Below, piece by piece: positions 46,710 through 53,438 of a stretch of 64,000 bases of DNA. Below the pieces are notes generated by a model. The model was not told the origin of the DNA. It saw only the letters and a list, made by a program, of their open reading frames with translations, and did not search any database. This DNA comes from Bradyrhizobium diazoefficiens (GTDB taxonomy: Bacteria; Pseudomonadota; Alphaproteobacteria; Rhizobiales; Xanthobacteraceae): contig NZ_JAFCJJ010000004.1 in the NCBI RefSeq assembly GCF_018131015.1, positions 344,076 to 408,075 on the forward strand, in the 5' to 3' direction. Position numbers and translations under genes: made by a program. How positions within the stretch are numbered: the stretch's first letter is position 1; each line of letters opens with the position of its first letter.

Positions 46710-48449
46710 TTAGCGCGCGTGCAACAGGCCGAGCAGAACCACGATCACGCCGGCGAGGATCACGGTCGTCAGCTTCCAGAACAAGAGCGGGCTGCGCTCC
46801 AGCAGCGGCGTGATCTTCGTGTCGAGATAGGCCGGGTTGGGATTGCGCAGCTCGAAGGTGAACTCGGAGAGGTCCTCGTGCCTCTTGAAGGGATCCGGAT
46901 GCAGCGCCCGCCGCAGCGCGCCGTCGATCCAGGCCGCCACGTTGCGGTCGTCGTCGCCGGCGGAGCGGTAGCGCAGCTTCCGCGCGTCGGATTTGCCCCG
47001 GATCCTGGCGACCTCCGCGCCATAGGGCAGCTTGCCGGTCAGCATCTGGTAGCAGATGACGGCGAGCGAGAACATGTCGGAGCGGGGTGAGCCGCCCTCT
47101 CCGAGAAAATACTCCGGTGCCGTGTACTGCACCGTCCCGAGAACCTCGTCGGCCTCGCCGCTGGCTGCGGCCTCGGCGACGCCGGCCACCCTCACCGAGC
47201 CGAAGTCGATGATCTTCGCGGTGCCGGTCTTGTCGATCAGGATGTTGTCGGGCCGGAGGTCCTGATGCAGCATTTCCATGCGGTGGAAGGCGCGCAGGCC
47301 CGCGGCGATCTGCTCGACGATCCTGCGGACGGTCTCGAGATCGGCGCGGGGATTGTCGATCATCCATTGCCGCAGGGTCTGCGCCTCGACGAATTCGGTC
47401 GCGACGTAGAGATAGCTGCGCCGCCTTGCCCGCTTCTGCGGCTTCAGCACGTGCGGGCTGTCGATGCGGCGCGCGATCCATTCCTCCATCAGGAAGCGCT
47501 TCAGATAGGCGGGATTGTCGCGCAGATCGAGCGAGGGGAGCTTGAGCGCGACCGCCTCGCCGGTCTCGCCGTCGACGGCGAGATAGATATGGCTGCGGCT
47601 GCTGGCGTGAATCTCCCGGACGATCGTGTAACCGTCGAAGCTCGCCCGCGGCTCCGGCAGCGGAGGCAGCGGCAGTTCCGAGGTCTGGTTGAAGATGTCG
47701 GGCGACCTGTTCTCCGGCACCGCATCGATGCGCAGGATCTGGATCGTGATGTTGTCGTCGCTGCCGCGCCGGAAGGCTTCCTCGGCGATGATTTTCGCGG
47801 CGGCGTCGAGGTCGTGGGCTTGCGCCTGGACCGTGCCGGTGACGAAGCGAGGCTCGACGAACTCGTAGGCGCCGTCGGTCGCCAGCACGAAGACGTCGCC
47901 GGCCTGCACCTCGAGGCTCTGGTAGTCGATCTCGAGCTGCGGGTTGATGCCGAGCGCGCGGCCGAGATAGGTCTGTTCCGGCGAGGCGATGATGCGGTGA
48001 TCGTCGGTCAACTGTTCGAGCGCCTTGCCGGCGACGCGGTAGATGCGGCAGTCGCCGACATGGAAGATGTGGGCGGTGGTCGCCTTGATGACCATGGCGC
48101 TGAGGGTGCAGACGTAGCCCTTGTCGCGGTCATAGGCGTACTGGCTCTTGCGCGTCTGCGCGTGGAGCCAGGAATTGGTCGCCTCCAGCACGCGGCGGGC
48201 GGACGTCTTCACCGTCCAGGTCTCCGACGTGCAGTAATAGTCCATCAGGAAGCTCTTGACCGCCGACTCGCTGGCGATCTGGCTGACGGTGCTGCTCGAG
48301 ATGCCGTCGGCGAGCACGGCCGCGATGCCCTTCAGGCCGAGCAGCGGCTCCTCCGGAATGAGGACGCCGTGAAAATCCTGGTTGACGGGTTTGCGCCCCT
48401 TGTCGGAGTGCTGGCCAACCGAAATCAGGAGTCCGCTTGTCATCGTCAT
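46710..48449 (-). CDS. Fused PP2C phosphatase and Ser/Thr protein kinase with a C-terminal membrane anchor
   Basis: 579 residues in three parts. Residues 1-240 are a PP2C phosphatase (QDFHGVL, VLADGISSS, GDCRIYR, TDGAYEF, GSDDNITI: all metal-binding Asp present). Residues 265-530 are a Hanks-type kinase: VALKLPS Lys, LHQDLRPDN catalytic loop (Gln for the usual Arg before Asp, Arg for Lys), IDFGSVRV, TAPEYF. Its glycine-rich loop is degenerate (REIHASSRSHIYLA). One membrane helix ends the protein. It lies 57 bp behind the FNT channel gene. I recall similar proteins beside nitrate genes in pseudomonads. GTG 48452 is an alternative start. Confidence 0.88.
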   Translation of the reverse strand: MTMTSGLLISVGQHSDKGRKPVNQDFHGVLIPEEPLLGLKGIAAVLADGISSSTVSQIASESAVKSFLMDYYCTSETWTVKTSARRVLEATNSWLHAQTRKSQYAYDRDKGYVCTLSAMVIKATTAHIFHVGDCRIYRVAGKALEQLTDDHRIIASPEQTYLGRALGINPQLEIDYQSLEVQAGDVFVLATDGAYEFVEPRFVTGTVQAQAHDLDAAAKIIAEEAFRRGSDDNITIQILRIDAVPENRSPDIFNQTSELPLPPLPEPRASFDGYTIVREIHASSRSHIYLAVDGETGEAVALKLPSLDLRDNPAYLKRFLMEEWIARRIDSPHVLKPQKRARRRSYLYVATEFVEAQTLRQWMIDNPRADLETVRRIVEQIAAGLRAFHRMEMLHQDLRPDNILIDKTGTAKIIDFGSVRVAGVAEAAASGEADEVLGTVQYTAPEYFLGEGGSPRSDMFSLAVICYQMLTGKLPYGAEVARIRGKSDARKLRYRSAGDDDRNVAAWIDGALRRALHPDPFKRHEDLSEFTFELRNPNPAYLDTKITPLLERSPLLFWKLTTVILAGVIVVLLGLLHAR

Positions 48450-48460
48450 CACCGGGCGAA

Positions 48461-48491
48461 GGGAGCCTCACCCTGATCGGGCGAGGCTCCC
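48461..48491 (-). terminator. Hairpin between the FNT channel and PP2C-kinase genes
   Basis: GGGAGCCTC (48461-48469) pairs with GAGGCTCCC (48483-48491); three more inner pairs (CCC/GGG) extend it. It sits in the 57-bp gap inside the FNT-kinase operon. A TTCG stretch but no T-run follows on the minus strand. It may lower kinase expression or shield the upstream mRNA end. Confidence 0.5.
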
Positions 48492-48509
48492 TTGTCGAGA
48501 CGCGTTCGA

Positions 48510-49346
48510 TCAGGCGGCAACGCGGGGCAGCGTCTTGCCGGCCTGGCGCTTCGGCTGGGTCAGGACATGGGTGGTGTAGAGCGTCAGGCCGGTGAAGGCG
48601 AGTCCGCCGACCAGATTGCCCAGCACGGTCGGAATCTCGTTCCAGATCATGTAGTCGAGGATCGAGAACTTGGCGTGGAGCATCAAGCCCGAGGGGAACA
48701 GGAACATGTTCACCACGGAATGCTCGAATACCATGTAGAAGAATACCAGGATCGGCATCCACATCGCCAGCACCTTGCCGGGGACCGTGGTGGAGATCAT
48801 GGCGCCGACCACGCCGGTCGAGACCATCCAGTTGCAGAGTACGCCGCGGAAGAACAGCGTCGTCATGCCGGCCGCGCCGTGCGCCGCGTAGCCGAGGGTG
48901 CGGCCTTCGCCGATATTGCCGATGGTGGCGCCGACCTTGTCGGGGGCCTGGGTGAAGCCGAAGGTCGTCACGAACGCCATCAGGAAGGCCACAGTGAGGG
49001 CGCCCGCGAAGTTGCCGATGAAGACGAGGCCCCAGTTGCGCAGCACGCCGCCGAGCGTGACGCCGGGACGCTTGTCGATCAGGGCGAGCGGCGAGAGCAC
49101 GAACACGCCGGTCAGGAGGTCGAAGCCGAGCAGATAAAGCATGCAGAATCCGACCGGGAACAGCAGCGCCCCGACGATCGGCTGGCCGGTGTTGACGTTG
49201 ATCGTGACCGCGAACCAGGCGGCGAGCGCGAGGATGGCGCCGGCCATGTAGGCGCGGATGATCGTATCCCTTGTGGACATGAAGATCTTGGATTCGCCCG
49301 CGTCCACCATCTTGGTGACGAATTCCGAAGGTGCGAGATACGACAT
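48510..49346 (-). CDS. Formate/nitrite transporter family channel (FocA/NirC type)
   Basis: 278 residues with six membrane helices of the FNT fold. Signature segments: LFPVGFCMLYLLGFDLLTG, GRTLGYAAHGAAG, LFFRGVLCNWMV, MVFEHSVVNMFLFPSG (central-pore His) and IWNEIPTVLGNLVGG. Placement beside nitrate assimilation genes points to nitrite rather than formate. It heads an operon with the PP2C-kinase. AAGGA lies before ATG 49346. Upstream are a consensus -24/-12 promoter and NtrC-like dyads shared with nrtA. Confidence 0.9.
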   Translation of the reverse strand: MSYLAPSEFVTKMVDAGESKIFMSTRDTIIRAYMAGAILALAAWFAVTINVNTGQPIVGALLFPVGFCMLYLLGFDLLTGVFVLSPLALIDKRPGVTLGGVLRNWGLVFIGNFAGALTVAFLMAFVTTFGFTQAPDKVGATIGNIGEGRTLGYAAHGAAGMTTLFFRGVLCNWMVSTGVVGAMISTTVPGKVLAMWMPILVFFYMVFEHSVVNMFLFPSGLMLHAKFSILDYMIWNEIPTVLGNLVGGLAFTGLTLYTTHVLTQPKRQAGKTLPRVAA

Positions 49347-49520
49347 TACGGTTCCTTTGCTCGTGTGTCAGACCGACGCGGCCTCCGGCGGGAGGACGCG
49401 AGTTGCTTGATCGGCCATGCTGGGCGTCTGCCGCGCACGGGCCTGGTGGGATTTGGAAGCCTTGGGAATCGCGTCACGAGGACTGAGCCGGGAGGGCCGC
49501 GAAGCAGGTGAGCTTCCGGA

Positions 49521-49576
49521 TTGCAGCCGCCAGAGGCTGCAACGATGCGGACGAGCCGCAGTCTTCGTTGACGCCA
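49521..49576 (-). promoter_or_regulatory. Leader RNA hairpins of the FNT-kinase transcript
   Basis: The predicted RNA starts near 49573. Its first bases, with the two just upstream, form GCGTC-AACGAA-GAC(T)GC: a short stem with a hexaloop A-A-C-G-A-A and one bulged base. About 30 bases on, TTGCAGCC-TCTGGC-GGCTGCAA (49521-49542) forms a perfect 8-bp stem, also with a hexaloop. The first loop matches those of the nrtA and narK leaders. Confidence 0.6.
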
Positions 49577-49584
49577 ATAGTGCA

Positions 49585-49600
49585 GCAAGTCCCGTGCCAG
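49585..49600 (-). promoter_or_regulatory. Sigma-54 promoter of the FNT-kinase operon
   Basis: On the minus strand CTGGCACGGGACTTGC matches the RpoN consensus TGGCACG-N4-TTGC fully. GG at -25/-24 places the start at about 49573, giving a 227-base leader to the ATG. The NtrC-like dyads lie at -128 and -146. Confidence 0.85.
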
Positions 49601-49693
49601 CCTGCGCCTGTGAAAATTCGCTTTGACATCAAAGTCTTGGCGTCTCGGGCCTGCGCGCATTTCGAGAAACTCTGCCTTCTTGCTTCGCGCCCT

Positions 49694-49726
49694 GCACAAC
49701 TATTGTGCGGCGCACACGAATTGTGC
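49694..49726. promoter_or_regulatory. Shared tandem NtrC-type enhancer sites
   Basis: GCAC-AACTATT-GTGC (49694-49708) and GCAC-ACGAATT-GTGC (49712-49726) are two dyads of the NtrC type, centres 18 bp apart and joined by GGC. The pair midpoint, 49710, is exactly halfway between the predicted FNT start (49573) and nrtA start (49847), 137 bp from each. The rest of 49347-50017 holds only promoter and leader DNA; I see no gene there. Confidence 0.8.
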
Positions 49727-49819
49727 AGAGCGCAAATTCCGCGTGCGGAACGGGGCTGCGGCAGGCTGGCGCACCGTCTCTATCAGTTTGATTTATTAGC
49801 GTTTTTGAAGCCGCGGGGC

Positions 49820-49836
49820 TTGGCACGAAGCTTGAA
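49820..49836 (+). promoter_or_regulatory. Sigma-54-type promoter of nrtABC
   Basis: TTGGCACG-AAGC-TTGAA matches the RpoN -24 element fully; the -12 element has GA instead of GC. The predicted start is about 49847. The same variant occurs before narK. The enhancer pair lies 137 bp upstream of the start. Confidence 0.75.
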
Positions 49837-49844
49837 TAGTTGGG

Positions 49845-50000
49845 TTCCGACGCCACCGAAGCCGTCCCGCGAGACTACTCATCCGAATTGCTGACGCCAC
49901 CAACCGGGGGTCTCTCCGGCGCGCGTTCGCATGCGCCTTCCCTGGCTTACGGACGGACGGGCTGCTCGTGCGCACTGACGCAATCATTCGCAACGACGCA
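49845..50000 (+). promoter_or_regulatory. nrtA leader RNA with conserved 5' hexaloop hairpin
   Basis: The leader starts with the hairpin GACGCC-ACCGAA-GCCGTC (49849-49866, one C-C mismatch in the stem). A second block, TGACGCCACC to CCGGCGCGCG (49892-49925), can form a GC stem. GCAACGACGCA (49990-50000) lies just before the ribosome site. All three blocks recur in order in the narK leader. The hexaloop has A1 and G4, as in ANTAR/NasT targets. Confidence 0.62.
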
Positions 50001-50017
50001 AAAGGACGACACCATCC

Positions 50018-51334
50018 ATGACCAAGCGCATTCGCCGGCCCTCGGACAATGGCCTCAGCCGCCGTCAATTGCTGCAAGCCACCGGCTCGACCGCTGCCCT
50101 TCTCGCCGCAGCCAAGCTCAATTTCCCCGCCGGCGCCTTCGCGCAGGAGACAGGCCCCGAGGTCAAGGGCGCCAAGATCGGCTTCATCGCTCTCACCGAC
50201 GCAACGCCGCTGTTCGTCGCGAAGGAGAAGGGCATCTTCGCAAAATACGGCATGCCCGACGTCGAGGTGCAGAAGCAGGCCTCCTGGGGCACGACGCGCG
50301 ACAATCTCGTGCTCGGCTCCGAAGGCAACGGCATCGACGGCGCGCACATCCTGACCCCGATGCCGTACCTGATCTCGGCCGGCAAGGTGACGCAGAACAA
50401 CCAGCCGACGCCGATGTACATCCTGGCGCGGCTGAACCTGAACGGCCAGTGCATCTCGGTCGCCAAGGAATATGCCGACCTCAAGGTCGGAATCGACACC
50501 ACGCCGTTCAAGGCGGCGCTGGAGAAGAAGAAGGCCGGTGGCAAGGCGGTGAAGGCGGCGATGACCTTCCCGGGCGGCACGCATGATCTGTGGATCCGCT
50601 ATTGGCTCGCCGCCGGCGGCATTGATCCGGACAAGGACATCGAGACGATCGTGGTGCCGCCGCCGCAGATGGTCGCCAACATGAAGGTTGGCACCATGGA
50701 CTGCTTCTGCGTCTGCGAGCCCTGGAATTTGCAGCTCATCCACCAGGACATCGGCTACACCGCGATCACCACCGGCGAGCTCTGGGACAAGCATCCCGAA
50801 AAGTCGTTCGGCATGCGCGCGGCCTGGGTCGACAAATATCCGAAGGCGGCGAAGGCGCTGCTGATGGCAGTGATGGAAGCCCAGCAATGGGCGGAGAAGA
50901 TCGAGAACCGCGAGGAAGCCGCCGTGATCTGCGCCAAGCGGCAGTGGATCAACTGCCCGGTCGAGGACATCACCGACCGCATGAAGGGCAAGTTCGACTA
51001 CGGCACCGGCCGCGTGGTCGAGAACTCGCCGCAGCAGATGCGCTTCTGGAAGGACAACGCGTCCTATCCGTTCCAGAGCCATGATCTCTGGTTCCTCACC
51101 GAGGACATCCGCTGGGGCAAGTACGAGCCCGGCTTCGATACCAAGGCACTGATCGCCAAGGTCAACCGCGAGGATCTCTGGAAGGAGGCCGCCAAGACGC
51201 TGGGTGTGCCGGCCTCCGAAATCCCGACCTCCACCTCGCGCGGCAAGGAGACCTTCTTCGACGGCAAGGTGTTCGATCCCGACAATCCGGCTGCCTATCT
51301 GAAGTCGCTCGCGATCAAACGCGTCGAAGTCTGA
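50018..51334 (+). CDS. nrtA: Nitrate ABC transporter substrate-binding protein
   Basis: 438-residue protein of the NrtA/CmpA/NasF family. A Tat signal (SRRQLLQATGSTAALLAA) is followed by the nitrate-binding core GAKIGFIALTDATPLFVAKE, ASWGTTRDNLVLG, and FPGGTHDLWIRYWLAAGGID, all typical of the family. It captures nitrate (possibly nitrite) in the periplasm. Behind a sigma-54-type promoter with a structured leader of about 170 bases. nrtB begins 60 bp downstream. Confidence 0.92.
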   Translation: MTKRIRRPSDNGLSRRQLLQATGSTAALLAAAKLNFPAGAFAQETGPEVKGAKIGFIALTDATPLFVAKEKGIFAKYGMPDVEVQKQASWGTTRDNLVLGSEGNGIDGAHILTPMPYLISAGKVTQNNQPTPMYILARLNLNGQCISVAKEYADLKVGIDTTPFKAALEKKKAGGKAVKAAMTFPGGTHDLWIRYWLAAGGIDPDKDIETIVVPPPQMVANMKVGTMDCFCVCEPWNLQLIHQDIGYTAITTGELWDKHPEKSFGMRAAWVDKYPKAAKALLMAVMEAQQWAEKIENREEAAVICAKRQWINCPVEDITDRMKGKFDYGTGRVVENSPQQMRFWKDNASYPFQSHDLWFLTEDIRWGKYEPGFDTKALIAKVNREDLWKEAAKTLGVPASEIPTSTSRGKETFFDGKVFDPDNPAAYLKSLAIKRVEV

Positions 51335-51394
51335 TGGAGCCCGCGGCCGCCGATGAGGCGGCCGCATCGTCCCTGAGCCGGAGAGAATATCGCG

Positions 51395-52291
51395 ATGAAC
51401 ATGCCTGCCACGAAGATTGAGGTTGAGACCGCAACTCCCGCGGCGGTCGCCGCGCCGGTTGTCACGATGACGCCGAAGCGACCGCCGCGCGCCGAGACCT
51501 ACGCGCGGATGGCGAGGGAAACCGCCATGCGCGTCATCCCGCCGCTGATCGTGATCGCGCTGCTGACGCTGGTGTGGGAACTGGTCTGCCGGCGCGCCGG
51601 CTCGGCGCTGCCGCCGCCGTCAAAGGTGTTCAAGGACACCAAGGAGCTGATCTTCGATCCGTTCTTCGACCATGGCGGCATCGACAAGGGCCTGTTCTGG
51701 CATCTCTCGGCAAGCCTCCAGCGCGTCGCCTTCGGCTACTCGCTCTCCGCGATCGCCGGCATCGGGCTCGGCGTGCTGGTGGGACAGTCGGTCTGGGCGA
51801 TGCGCGGGCTCGATCCGCTGTTCCAGGTGCTGCGCACCATCCCGCCGCTCGCCTGGCTGCCGCTCTCGCTCGCCGCCTTCCGCGACGGCCAGCCGTCGGC
51901 GATCTTCGTCATCTTCATCACCTCGATCTGGCCGATCATCATCAACACCGCGGTCGGCATCCGCAACATCCCGCAGGACTACCGCAACGTCGCCGCCGTG
52001 GTGCAGCTCAACCCGCTCGAATTCTTCGCCAAGATCATGATCCCGGCGGCGGCGCCCTACATCTTCACCGGGCTTCGCATCGGCATCGGCCTGTCCTGGC
52101 TCGCGATCGTCGCTGCGGAAATGCTGATCGGCGGCGTCGGCATCGGCTTCTTCATCTGGGACGCCTGGAACTCCTCGCATATCAGCGAGATCATCCTGGC
52201 GCTGTTCTATGTCGGCATCATCGGCTTCGTGCTCGACCGCCTGATCGCGGGCCTCGGCAGGATCGTCACCCACGGTACCGCGCAGAACTGA
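51395..52291 (+). CDS. nrtB: Nitrate ABC transporter permease
   Basis: 298-residue permease with about six helices after a 50-residue cytoplasmic N-terminus. The ABC-permease loop reads LNPLEFFAKIMIPAAAPYIF, and the family segment TIPPLAWLPLSLAAFRDGQP is present. It belongs to the NrtB/SsuC type and lies between nrtA and the ATPase gene with short spacers. Confidence 0.92.
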   Translation: MNMPATKIEVETATPAAVAAPVVTMTPKRPPRAETYARMARETAMRVIPPLIVIALLTLVWELVCRRAGSALPPPSKVFKDTKELIFDPFFDHGGIDKGLFWHLSASLQRVAFGYSLSAIAGIGLGVLVGQSVWAMRGLDPLFQVLRTIPPLAWLPLSLAAFRDGQPSAIFVIFITSIWPIIINTAVGIRNIPQDYRNVAAVVQLNPLEFFAKIMIPAAAPYIFTGLRIGIGLSWLAIVAAEMLIGGVGIGFFIWDAWNSSHISEIILALFYVGIIGFVLDRLIAGLGRIVTHGTAQN

Positions 52292-52303
52292 GGGGAGAAG
52301 CAC

Positions 52304-53098
52304 ATGACCGCCTATCTGAAGCTCGACCATATCGACAAGGTATTTTCCCGCGGCAGCGCCACCACGGAGGTGCTGAAGGACATCAACCTGACCATCGAGA
52401 AGGGGCAATACGTCTCGATCATCGGCCACTCCGGCTGCGGCAAGTCGACCCTGCTCAACATCATCGCAGGCCTGACCACCGCCTCCATCGGCGGCGTGTT
52501 GCTGGAGAACCGCGAGGTCAACTCGCCGGGGCCCGATCGCGCCGTGGTGTTCCAGAACCACAGTCTGCTGCCGTGGCTCACCGTGTACGAAAATGTCAAG
52601 CTCGGCGTCGACAAGGTCTTCGCCAGGACCAAGTCCCGCGCCGAGCGTGACGCCTGGGTGATGCACAATCTCAACCTCGTGCAGATGGCCCATGCCAGGG
52701 ACAAGCGTCCCTCGGAAATCTCCGGCGGCATGAAGCAGCGCGTCGGCATCGCGCGGGCGCTCGCGATGGAACCGAAGGTGCTGCTGCTGGATGAGCCCTT
52801 CGGCGCGCTCGACGCGCTCACCCGCGCGCATCTGCAGGACTCCGTGATGGCGCTGCATCAGAAGCTCGGCAACACCATCCTGATGATCACTCACGACGTC
52901 GACGAGGCCGTTCTGCTGTCGGACCGCATCGTGATGATGACGAACGGACCTTCCGCGCGCATCGGCGAGGTGCTGGAGGTGCCACTCGCGCGCCCGCGCA
53001 AGCGGCTCGAACTCGCCACCAACGCGACCTATCTGAAGTGCCGCCAGCGCGTGCTCGAGTTCCTCTATGAGCGTCATCGCTTCGTCGAGGCTGCGTAA
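52304..53098 (+). CDS. nrtC: Nitrate ABC transporter ATPase
   Basis: 264-residue ATPase. Walker [31 protein letters not shown] with the nitrate/sulfonate-type Q-loop, signature EISGGMKQRVGIARAL, and Walker B VLLLDEPFGALDALTRAHLQ. It lacks the NrtA-like C-terminal regulatory domain fused to cyanobacterial NrtC, so it corresponds to NrtD in size. It starts 12 bp after nrtB. The gap to narK (53099-53438) is purely regulatory. Confidence 0.92.
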   Translation: MTAYLKLDHIDKVFSRGSATTEVLKDINLTIEKGQYVSIIGHSGCGKSTLLNIIAGLTTASIGGVLLENREVNSPGPDRAVVFQNHSLLPWLTVYENVKLGVDKVFARTKSRAERDAWVMHNLNLVQMAHARDKRPSEISGGMKQRVGIARALAMEPKVLLLDEPFGALDALTRAHLQDSVMALHQKLGNTILMITHDVDEAVLLSDRIVMMTNGPSARIGEVLEVPLARPRKRLELATNATYLKCRQRVLEFLYERHRFVEAA

Positions 53099-53147
53099 AC
53101 GCGTCGTTAACGCGCGAAAACCACCGCGCCTAATTTTGAATCATCAA

Positions 53148-53180
53148 GCTCAATCCCTGTGCGCCGCACAGGGATTGAGC
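53148..53180. promoter_or_regulatory. 33-bp palindrome: probable NtrC enhancer of narK
   Basis: GCTCAATCCCTGTGCG, C, CGCACAGGGATTGAGC is a perfect palindrome. It reads as two dyads GCTC-N7-GTGC and GCAC-N7-GAGC joined by GCC, centres 18 bp apart (53155 and 53173), the same geometry as the nrtA/FNT enhancer. Its midpoint is 138 bp upstream of the predicted narK start. No T-run follows, so it is not a good terminator. Confidence 0.68.
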
Positions 53181-53274
53181 GAATCGCAAAATTTGCGTGC
53201 GAAATGCCCCGTGCAAAAATTTCGGGCAAGACGAACAAGCCGCTGAATTCCCTGTATTTCCTGATCGCGAGCAG

Positions 53275-53291
53275 TTGGCACGGAAATTGAA
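53275..53291 (+). promoter_or_regulatory. Sigma-54-type promoter of narK
   Basis: TTGGCACG-GAAA-TTGAA has a perfect -24 element and the same -12 variant (GA for GC) as nrtA. The predicted start is about 53302, giving a 137-base leader. Confidence 0.73.
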
Positions 53292-53298
53292 ATACCTT

Positions 53299-53412
53299 TT
53301 CCGACGCCAACGACGCCGTCCCTCAACATCATCAATCAGCATCGTGACTCGCCACCGGGGCCAAGCCCCCGGCGCGCGCCTCCATGTGGAGGCTGAAGCC
53401 TGCAACGACGCA
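53299..53412 (+). promoter_or_regulatory. narK leader RNA with conserved hairpins
   Basis: GACGCC-AACGAC-GCCGTC (53303-53320) forms the 5' hairpin, with a hexaloop and the same C-C mismatch as in nrtA. CCGGGG-N6-CCCCGG (53355-53372) forms a strong second stem, and GCCTCC-ATGT-GGAGGC a third near 53379-53394. GCAACGACGCA at 53402-53412 is identical to the nrtA copy. Placement suits antitermination control. Confidence 0.62.
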
Positions 53413-53438
53413 GCGGTGAGCTCTGGAAGGGATATGCA

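Noticed and set aside
53148..53180. Palindrome read as a rho-independent terminator of nrtC
   Set aside because: No T-run, a 1-base loop, and its spacing to the narK promoter matches the enhancer pair before nrtA.
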